From: an uncultured Flavobacteriales bacterium
GTDB taxonomy: Bacteria; Bacteroidota; Bacteroidia; Palsa-965
Direction of reading: 5' to 3'
DNA: 18,324 nt
NCBI GenBank assembly: GCA_946478675.1
Contig: CAMLEF010000048.1
Location: forward strand, 1-18,324
Below are positions 13,171-18,324 of the stretch, in pieces (within the stretch, counting starts at the first letter, position 1; the number at the start of each line of letters is the position of its first letter). The position numbers were made by a program, and so were the translations under genes. A model generated the notes under the pieces. That model was given only the letters and a program-made list of their open reading frames with translations. It was not told the origin of the DNA and did no database searches.

Positions 13171-13245
13171 ATTGGTGGGTTGGTTAAGTTGGTGCTGTTC
13201 TCATGCATCTTATCCAGCCTAACGAACCCAACCAACTCCTTCAAC
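13171..13245. repeat. GTTGGTTAAG-type words, partly inverted, between fabG and the VWA gene
   Basis: gattggtgggttggttaag at 13171-13189 and aacccaaccaactccttcaa at about 13224-13243 are made of the same words in opposite orientation, with several mismatches. They occupy most of the 95-bp gap and could form a weak hairpin downstream of fabG. Confidence 0.45.
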
Positions 13246-13255
13246 TCATTTCCCA

Positions 13256-15346
13256 ATGAAACTTTCCGTCGTCACTGAAGCACCTGCCTGGTACACGATT
13301 CTCTGTGTGCTGGCTGCGGCATTGTACGCGGGTGTGCTCTATTGGCGCGAGCGACGACTGAGCGACGTGGCGAAGTGGCTGCGCGCAATCATGACGGGAT
13401 TGCGTTTCGTTGTCGTATTTATTCTCGCGTTCCTGCTGCTCAGCCCGCTGCTGAAAACCGTGATGCGTGAAGTGGAGAAGCCGGTGATCGTCATCGCGCA
13501 GGATGCTTCGGAATCGCTGGCGACGGGAAAAGATTCGACGTTCAACAAAACCGAATACCCGAAGCAGTTCCAGTCGATGATCGATGCGCTTTCCGAAAAA
13601 TATACGGTGCGCACCTACAGCTTCGGCGATCATTTCCGCGATACGGCGAAATTCAATTATCGCGATAAAGCAACGGATTTCTCCACGCTCTTCGACGAGA
13701 TCGAAACGCGTTATTCGGATCGCAACCTCGGAGCCGTGATCGTGGCCAGCGACGGCATCTACAACCAGGGACAAAGCCCCGTGTATGCTGCAGAACGCAT
13801 CAAAGCGCCGGTGTTCGCCATTGCATTGGGCGATACGACGGTGAAGAAAGATCTCGTGCTCACGAAAGTCGTACACAACCGCATCGCGTTTCTCGGCAAT
13901 ACGTTTCCGCTGGAAGTCGTCGTCGACGCACACCGCTGCAACGGCGCAAAAACTACGCTGACCGTCAGCAAAGGCGGACAAACGTTGTTCACGCGGCCGC
14001 TGGAGATTACGGCCGATCCGTTCAATACAACGGTGCCGGTGGAGCTGGAAGCGTCGTCATCAGGGCTGCAGAAATATACCGTTGCGCTCTCGCTGATTGA
14101 CGGTGAGAACAACGTGCAGAACAACCGCCAGGATATTTTCATCGACGTGCTCGACGCGCGCGAAAAAGTGCTGATCGTCGGAGCAGCGCCGCATCCCGAC
14201 ATGGGCGCGATCAAAGAAGCGATCGAATCGAACGACAATTACCAGGTCGAAACGTATACGATCGATCAGTTCAACAAGCCGGTGAACGGATACAATCTCG
14301 CGATCCTGCACGGTTTGCCCTCCGACAATGCGCCTGCGCAGAAACTGCTGAATGATCTGGCTGCTGCGGGAATCCCGGTGTTCTACATCACCGGCGCAAC
14401 GGGCAGATATATTTCCTTCAACGGGTTGAAAACCGGTGTGCAGATCCAGGCGGGCGGCAGCCGTTCCAACGATTGCGAAGCGGTGCCGATGCCGGATTTC
14501 CCCCTCTTCAATCTCAGCGAAAGCGCGCTGAATTACATCCCGAGATTGCCGGCCGCTGCGTCGCCGTTCGGAACGTTCCAGGTTTCGCCGGCCGCTACGC
14601 CGTTCATGCGCCAGAAGATCGGCACGCTGAAAACGGATTACCCGCTGTGGGTGTTCAGCCAGCAGGGCGATCGCAAAGTCAGCGTGTTCGTCGGTGAAGG
14701 TCTCTGGAAATGGCGGCTGCACGATTTCGCGGATCACGGCAACCACGACATCTTCAACGAGCTGATCGGAAAAACGGTGCAATACCTTTCCGTGCGCGAA
14801 GAGAAAAGTTTTTTCCGCGTCACCAGCAAAACGGATTACCGCGAGAACGAACCGGTGCAGCTCGAAGCGGAAGTGTACAACCAGAGCTACGAGCTGATCA
14901 CGACTCCGAACGTTACGATCGACTTCATCGACGAGAGCGGCAAACGTTATCCCGGCGCGTTCACGCCTTCCGGGAAAGGTTATCGCCTTGACCAGGGACA
15001 GATGGCGGTCGGGCAATACAAGTACGAAGCGAAAACGAAAGTCGGCGACAAGACGTACACGCAGACCGGCCATTTCACCGTGAGCCCGCTGCTCGTAGAA
15101 ATCTCCAACACGACTGCCGATCACCAGGTGCTGTTCAATCTCGCGAAACGCCACAACGGCGAAATTTTCCTGCCGTCACAGCTGGAGAAGCTCGTGCAGA
15201 CGCTCAACGCCCGCGAAGACATCAAGCCGGTGATCTACAACCCGAAGAAGCTCGTCGATCTTGTGAACGAATGGTGGCTCTTCGCGCTGCTGCTCGTTTT
15301 CCTTTCCCTCGAATGGTTCATGCGCAAACGACACGGCGCTTATTAA
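13256..15346 (+). CDS. VWA-domain membrane protein with an amidotransferase-like middle domain
   Basis: A 696-aa protein anchored at both ends of the chain. Two N-terminal membrane helices (about 12-30 and 47-66) are followed by a von Willebrand A-type domain with the metal-site motif DASES (83-87), a possible third ligand at Thr144, and ASDGIYN with Asp166 (164-170). A beta-rich domain (about 195-300) follows, then an alpha/beta segment starting KVLIVGAAPHPDMGAIKEAI with LAILHGLPSD, which resembles a class I glutamine amidotransferase fold without a visible catalytic Cys. Then a second beta-rich, Ig-like segment (about 525-625) and a last membrane helix (673-689) with a basic tail. Large Bacteroidota VWA proteins of this plan are often described near BatA-type or aerotolerance genes, but none is adjacent here. 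Its function is unknown; surface assembly or metal-dependent adhesion in the periplasm is inference. Confidence 0.8.
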   Translation: MKLSVVTEAPAWYTILCVLAAALYAGVLYWRERRLSDVAKWLRAIMTGLRFVVVFILAFLLLSPLLKTVMREVEKPVIVIAQDASESLATGKDSTFNKTEYPKQFQSMIDALSEKYTVRTYSFGDHFRDTAKFNYRDKATDFSTLFDEIETRYSDRNLGAVIVASDGIYNQGQSPVYAAERIKAPVFAIALGDTTVKKDLVLTKVVHNRIAFLGNTFPLEVVVDAHRCNGAKTTLTVSKGGQTLFTRPLEITADPFNTTVPVELEASSSGLQKYTVALSLIDGENNVQNNRQDIFIDVLDAREKVLIVGAAPHPDMGAIKEAIESNDNYQVETYTIDQFNKPVNGYNLAILHGLPSDNAPAQKLLNDLAAAGIPVFYITGATGRYISFNGLKTGVQIQAGGSRSNDCEAVPMPDFPLFNLSESALNYIPRLPAAASPFGTFQVSPAATPFMRQKIGTLKTDYPLWVFSQQGDRKVSVFVGEGLWKWRLHDFADHGNHDIFNELIGKTVQYLSVREEKSFFRVTSKTDYRENEPVQLEAEVYNQSYELITTPNVTIDFIDESGKRYPGAFTPSGKGYRLDQGQMAVGQYKYEAKTKVGDKTYTQTGHFTVSPLLVEISNTTADHQVLFNLAKRHNGEIFLPSQLEKLVQTLNAREDIKPVIYNPKKLVDLVNEWWLFALLLVFLSLEWFMRKRHGAY

Positions 15347-15412
15347 TTGAGGAGTATTTCGCCAGGCTTCGATACGCCTCCGGCTACTCAGCCTGACGAA
15401 ATACTCCTCAAT
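15346..15412. repeat. Inverted repeat with 16-bp perfect arms, possible bidirectional terminator
   Basis: attgaggagtatttcg (15346-15361) and cgaaatactcctcaat (15397-15412) are perfect complements; after one mismatch the stem continues with AGGCT/AGCCT. The loop carries TTCGATACGCCTCCGGCTACTC. The first base of the arm is the last base of the VWA gene's stop codon. The genes converge here, so the structure may end transcripts from both sides, although no T-run follows. Confidence 0.8.
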
Positions 15413-15438
15413 AAGACTTCTGAAAGATTTTCAAAATA

Positions 15439-15484
15439 ACTCAGCCTGACGACAGCTACATTAGTTTGCTGGGTCAGGCTGAGT
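15439..15484. repeat. Extra copies of the ACTCAGCCTGAC word, in both orientations
   Basis: aactcagcctgacga at about 15439-15453 and gtcaggctgagtag at about 15473-15486 repeat, in direct and inverse orientation, the word found in the neighbouring inverted repeat at 15386-15397. The two copies can pair with one another over about 10-11 bp. Confidence 0.65.
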
Positions 15485-15526
15485 AGGCGTTAGGAAGGCG
15501 TGTGCGGCGCGCAGCCGTACCAAAGC

Positions 15527-16426
15527 CTAGACGAGCTCTTTCTTGCGGAAGCGCTCGGCAACTGCGGGTGATTTCGGGTTGCTGTAGTCGTAGAAGCCTT
15601 TGCCGGATTTGTCGCCGAGGTGGCCGGCGGTGACCATGTTGACGAGCAGCGGGCAGGGCGCGTATTTCGGGTTGCCGTAGCCGTCCTGCAGCACGCGAAG
15701 GATCGCGAGGCAAACGTCGAGGCCGATGAAATCTGCGAGGCGCAGCGGTCCCATCGGGTGGCCCATGCCGAGCTTCATGACAGTGTCGATCTCTTCAACG
15801 CCCGCGGTTCCTTCGTGCAGCGTGATGATCGCTTCGTTGATCATCGGCATGAGGATTTTATTGGCGACGAAACCGGGATAGTCGTTCACTTCGACGGGAA
15901 CTTTTTCCAGCTTGCGCGACATTTCCATGACGGCGTTCGTTACTTCATCGGAAGTGGAGTAGCCGCGGATGACTTCCACGAGCTTCATCACGGGAACCGG
16001 GTTCATGAAGTGCATGCCGATGACCTGCTGCGGGCGTTTCGTAACGGCAGCGATTTTCGTGATGGAGATGGAAGAGGTGTTGGACGCGAGAATGGCGCTG
16101 GCCGGCGCGTTGGCGTCGATATCGCGGAAAATTTTCAGCTTGAGATCGACGTTTTCAGTGGCGGCTTCCACCACGAGGTCCGCGTTCTTCACACCCGATG
16201 CAAGATCGGTGGTGGGCGTGATGTTCGCGAGCGCCGCTTTTTTCGCGTCTTCGGTGAGCGAGCCTTTCGCTACCTGGCGGTCCATATTTTTCGTGATCGT
16301 CGCCATGCCGCGATCGAGCGCTTCTTTGGAAATATCGACAAGAGAAACGGCGTAACCATTCTGTGCGAATACGTGCGCAATGCCGTTGCCCATGGTGCCG
16401 GAACCGATAACAGTGATGTTTTTCAT
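15527..16426 (-). CDS. 3-hydroxybutyryl-CoA dehydrogenase
   Basis: A 299-aa soluble enzyme of the 3-hydroxyacyl-CoA dehydrogenase family, interconverting 3-hydroxybutyryl-CoA and acetoacetyl-CoA with NAD(P). The N-terminal Rossmann motif is GSGTMG (8-13), with VDIS following the second strand. The catalytic region shows SNTSS (115-119), the catalytic His139 in MHFMNPVPVMKLVE with Glu151 as its partner, and the C-terminal domain begins at NDYPGFVANKILMP and includes GMGHPMGPLRLADFIGLD and GDKSGKGFYDY. Length and all motifs are as usual for single-function HBD (paaH/hbd type), not for the large fused FadB enzyme. It stands alone, with neither thiolase nor crotonase beside it, so its pathway (butyrate or polyhydroxybutyrate metabolism, fatty-acid or aromatic breakdown) cannot be told from context. 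Confidence 0.93.
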   Translation of the reverse strand: MKNITVIGSGTMGNGIAHVFAQNGYAVSLVDISKEALDRGMATITKNMDRQVAKGSLTEDAKKAALANITPTTDLASGVKNADLVVEAATENVDLKLKIFRDIDANAPASAILASNTSSISITKIAAVTKRPQQVIGMHFMNPVPVMKLVEVIRGYSTSDEVTNAVMEMSRKLEKVPVEVNDYPGFVANKILMPMINEAIITLHEGTAGVEEIDTVMKLGMGHPMGPLRLADFIGLDVCLAILRVLQDGYGNPKYAPCPLLVNMVTAGHLGDKSGKGFYDYSNPKSPAVAERFRKKELV

Positions 16427-16454
16427 CTGGAAATGTTGGTGGTTTTGAGAAGCG

Positions 16455-16462
16455 TAAAGGTA
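16455..16462 (-). promoter_or_regulatory. Possible -7 box (TACCTTTA) for the dehydrogenase gene
   Basis: TACCTTTA on the minus strand lies 28 nt before the start codon and differs by one base from TAnnTTTG. The GCTAATG repeat begins directly upstream, where a -33 box would lie; none was recognised. Confidence 0.35.
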
Positions 16463-16465
16463 ATT

Positions 16466-16682
16466 TGCTAATGGGTTAATGTGCTAATGTGCTAATAAAA
16501 AATTCATGGCTTTAATCTTCTTCGCGTGAGGGATAGGAGCTGGCTGCCGTGCAGCGCGGATAGCCCGGTCCTGAAGGATCCCGGAGGGATTCCTTCAGGA
16601 CACGCCCCAAAGAAAAAAATCTCCCGCAGCCTGCGCGCTTTTCTGCCAATGCAAAAGCATTAGCACATTAACCGCATTAACA
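16466..16682. repeat. Inverted GCTAATG/GTTAATG word repeats flanking a structured element
   Basis: ggttaatgtgctaatg (16474-16489) is the perfect complement of cattagcacattaacc (16658-16673). Allowing one indel, pairing extends to about 16466-16489 with 16658-16682. The words are those of the repeat at 2107-2253. Here too the pair brackets another self-complementary segment. Confidence 0.75.
16524..16605 (+). ncRNA. Structured intergenic element, possibly Flavo-1-like RNA
   Basis: An outer stem GCGTG (16524-16528) with CACGC (16601-16605) closes two hairpins: GCTGC-CGT-GCAGC (16543-16555), and a long stem 16568-16582 with 16586-16601 (15 pairs, one bulge, GGA loop). The single-stranded blocks GAGGGATAG and GCGGATAGCCCG match words I remember from a dispersed Bacteroidota intergenic RNA, possibly the Rfam motif Flavo-1. 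The structure is seen directly; the family name is from memory and unverified. The strand is chosen by those words. No gene is seen elsewhere in 16427-16707. Confidence 0.45.
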
Positions 16683-16702
16683 TTTCCGATAGCTATCGGA
16701 AA
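16683..16702. repeat. 20-bp perfect palindrome after the sugar-transferase gene
   Basis: tttccgatagctatcggaaa is self-complementary over all 20 bases, with no loop. It begins 5 nt after the stop codon of the sugar-transferase gene on the minus strand. It may be a 3'-end element or a protein-binding site; a similar CCGATAGCTATCGG word is common in Bacteroidota gaps as far as I recall. Confidence 0.7.
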
Positions 16703-16707
16703 GCACA

Positions 16708-18129
16708 TTATTTCCCCCGCCCTTGCACGACGATGAGCACGGTGTAGATGAGAATTTTGAAGTCGACGTAGAGCGACATGTTCTCGATGTAGAGCAGGTC
16801 GTATTTCAATCGTTCGATCATCTGGTCGACGTTTTCGGCGTAACCGTATTTCACCTGTCCCCACGACGTGATGCCGGGTTTTACTTTGTGGAGGTGACGG
16901 TAATGCGGCGCTTTCTGCACGATCTGGTCGATGAAGAACTGGCGTTCGGGGCGCGGGCCGACCATCGACATTTCGCCGATGAGCACGTTGTAGAATTGCG
17001 GCAGCTCGTCGAGACGCGTTTTGCGCATGAAACGTCCGAACGGCGTGATGCGCGGATCGTGTTGGCTCGAGAGCGCGGGACCGTTTTTTTCCGCGTCGGT
17101 GTACATCGAACGGAACTTGTGGATCATGAACGGTTTTCCGTGCAGGCCGATGCGCTCGTGGCTGTAGAAAACGGGACCTTTCGAAGTGAATTTGACGATG
17201 GCGGCAACGGTGAGATACACCGGCGAAAGGATCGTGAGCGCGAGGATGGAAGCGCCGACGTCGATGATGCGCTTGAGCGACTGCTGCCACGCGGGCATGA
17301 TCTCGCGGTTCACTTCGATGAGCGGCGCGCCGTAGATGCTCGACATCTTCACCTGGCCGGAGAGAATGTCGTACATGTCGGGAACGATCTTGATGAGCAC
17401 GCGCGTGTCGGTGACGGTGTTCATGATGCCGTTGAGGCGGTCGTGCTCCGAGGTTTCGATGGCGATGATGACTTCTTCCGCTTTGTTTTCTTCGATGATG
17501 CGATCGAGCTGTTCGACTTCACCGAGGTGCGGGATTTTCGCTTTCAGCTCGTGCGAATAACCGTTGCGCTCGTCCACGTGTACGAAGCCGACGAAGCGGT
17601 TGCCCCAGGATTTCGGTTGTGATTCGAGCTCGTTGAAGAGCTTCAGCGCATTGGCATTGGAGCCGATGAGAATGGTGTTGAAGCCGTATTTGCGGTTGCG
17701 GATGCGCGAGTTGGTGATGGTGGAGAGCACCATGCGGCCGAACGCGGTGAAGAGAAAATGCGTGATGAAAAGACGGCTGATCGAGAAGTAATACGCGCGG
17801 TAATCGGGCACTTCGTCGTCGAGCACGAGCACGAAGAAGATGACGAGCACGCCGATGAGCGTATGCAGGAAAGTTTGTCCCAGTTCCCGCAGTCGCGATT
17901 TGCGGAAGATGTTGCGGTAGGTTCCGGTGAGCGTATAAAACAACAGCCAGAAGCCGGTGACGCCGATGATGCCTTCCCAGAATTTCTGATCGTAAACGAC
18001 GTGGATGGGAATGCCGAACTTGACGGACTCTAAGGTGACTTTACGATAGATGTAGAACAGTGTCCATGCGGCCGCCGCCGAAACCGTATCGCTCAGCACG
18101 TATTTGATGACCTGCCATGTACGGTTCAT
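16708..18129 (-). CDS. Exopolysaccharide-initiating polyprenyl glycosylphosphotransferase
   Basis: A 473-aa inner-membrane enzyme of the WcaJ/polyisoprenylphosphate hexose-1-phosphate transferase type. It moves a sugar-1-phosphate from a nucleotide sugar to undecaprenyl phosphate, the first step in building an exopolysaccharide or O-antigen unit. Four hydrophobic segments lie in the N-terminus (about 8-28, 51-69, 86-103 and 117-134). A Rossmann-like CoA_binding_3 region follows (NTILIGSNANALKLFNEL, about 151-168). The catalytic bacterial sugar transferase domain starts at KRIIDVGASILAL (286-298), with a re-entrant helix, then KFRSM (338-342), TRLDELPQ with the conserved Asp374-Glu375, and MSMVGPRPE (388-395). 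The C-terminus holds KPGITSWGQVKYGYAEN. The sugar cannot be assigned. The gene upstream ends 6 nt before its start, so both are probably in one operon. Confidence 0.93.
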   Translation of the reverse strand: MNRTWQVIKYVLSDTVSAAAAWTLFYIYRKVTLESVKFGIPIHVVYDQKFWEGIIGVTGFWLLFYTLTGTYRNIFRKSRLRELGQTFLHTLIGVLVIFFVLVLDDEVPDYRAYYFSISRLFITHFLFTAFGRMVLSTITNSRIRNRKYGFNTILIGSNANALKLFNELESQPKSWGNRFVGFVHVDERNGYSHELKAKIPHLGEVEQLDRIIEENKAEEVIIAIETSEHDRLNGIMNTVTDTRVLIKIVPDMYDILSGQVKMSSIYGAPLIEVNREIMPAWQQSLKRIIDVGASILALTILSPVYLTVAAIVKFTSKGPVFYSHERIGLHGKPFMIHKFRSMYTDAEKNGPALSSQHDPRITPFGRFMRKTRLDELPQFYNVLIGEMSMVGPRPERQFFIDQIVQKAPHYRHLHKVKPGITSWGQVKYGYAENVDQMIERLKYDLLYIENMSLYVDFKILIYTVLIVVQGRGK

Positions 18130-18135
18130 AAATGT

Positions 18136-18324
18136 TTACTTCAACAGCTTGATATTATCCAGGTAAACATACGCTCCCGAAGAAGCCGTCGTCTGCGTGG
18201 CGAAATAGATCTTATAGGGAGAGGTGGAAGGTGCGTTGGCGATCACGTCGGTTAAGCGGATGTAGATCTTGTTCCAGTCGGAGCTCGGCAACAGCAACAT
18301 GTCCGAGAACAAGGATTATCGCGG
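18136..18324 (-). CDS. 3' end of a gene, C-terminal beta-sandwich-like segment, disturbed near the window edge
   Basis: The readable part ends WNKIYIRLTDVI, YKIYFATQTTASSG and AYVYLDNIKLLK before the TAA at 18138-18136. It resembles the C-terminal end of Bacteroidota lipoproteins with an all-beta fold that often precede sugar-transferase genes, as far as I recall. An in-frame TAA at 18318-18316 interrupts the frame only two codons from the window edge, so the intact gene cannot be read straight through. An ATG at 18300 would give only 54 residues and starts inside the conserved fold, so it is probably not a real start. A one-base shift near 18306-18310 would join the frame reading RDNPCS to SDMLLLPSSDWNK, which would fit a sequencing error or a decayed gene. 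Its stop is 6 nt before the sugar-transferase start. Confidence 0.5.

Noticed and set aside
1..18324. tRNA, rRNA, insertion sequence, phage or toxin-antitoxin genes
   Set aside because: No cloverleaf, transposase motif, integrase or known toxin signature was found on reading both strands; small structured RNAs could still have been missed by eye.

Overview
The window looks like chromosomal DNA of a member of the Bacteroidota, most likely of the Chitinophaga/Sphingobacteria side. The reasons are a CarboxypepD_reg-plug-barrel outer-membrane protein, a DUF4349 lipoprotein, a large VWA membrane protein of Bacteroidota type, a FabG with the ending typical of that phylum, the near absence of Shine-Dalgarno sequences, and a few TAnnTTTG-like promoter boxes. 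Most of the DNA is moderately GC-rich, but about 8461-10069 is clearly AT-rich. The taxonomic placement is inference from protein content; no rRNA is present.

Layout. Positions 1-8871 are all read on the minus strand: serA (cut by the window edge) and serC, two steps of serine synthesis, separated by a strong hairpin; a TonB-receptor-like outer-membrane beta-barrel protein; a DUF4349 lipoprotein; a CASTOR/POLLUX-type ion channel with two RCK regions; and a small secreted protein of unknown function. At 8994-10541 (+) lies a helical-repeat protein whose first 70% is AT-rich and whose last 30% is GC-rich. A YugP-type membrane zinc peptidase (-) converges on it. Next, on the plus strand, come a translationally coupled pair of small unknown genes (one soluble and acidic, one with three membrane helices), a fabG-type reductase that lacks about ten internal residues, and a VWA/amidotransferase-fold membrane protein. 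The right end is on the minus strand: 3-hydroxybutyryl-CoA dehydrogenase, an exopolysaccharide-initiating sugar phosphotransferase, and the 3' end of another gene just upstream of it.

The genes form no single pathway. Most are ordinary housekeeping or envelope functions. serC-serA and the right-edge fragment plus sugar transferase are the likely operons, together with the coupled pair at 11652-12313.

The unusual part is between the genes. Almost every gap carries a different family of word-like repeats, usually arranged as inverted pairs: GCTAATG/GTGCTAATG words (2107-2253 and 16466-16682), a CGCAAAG-type inverted repeat (11572-11639), an AGGCTGAG-type repeat (15346-15483), GTTGGTTAAG words (11424 and 13171), REP-like hairpins (10570-10677), and a long array of about 45-bp direct repeats (6021-6369) that appears to lie inside the 3' untranslated region of the channel gene. 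A structured element at about 16524-16605 resembles a dispersed Bacteroidota RNA motif. The best leads are that array, the composition break inside the helical-repeat gene, the fabG deletion and the structured element. I found no clear new defence system, CRISPR array, phage, insertion sequence or tRNA.
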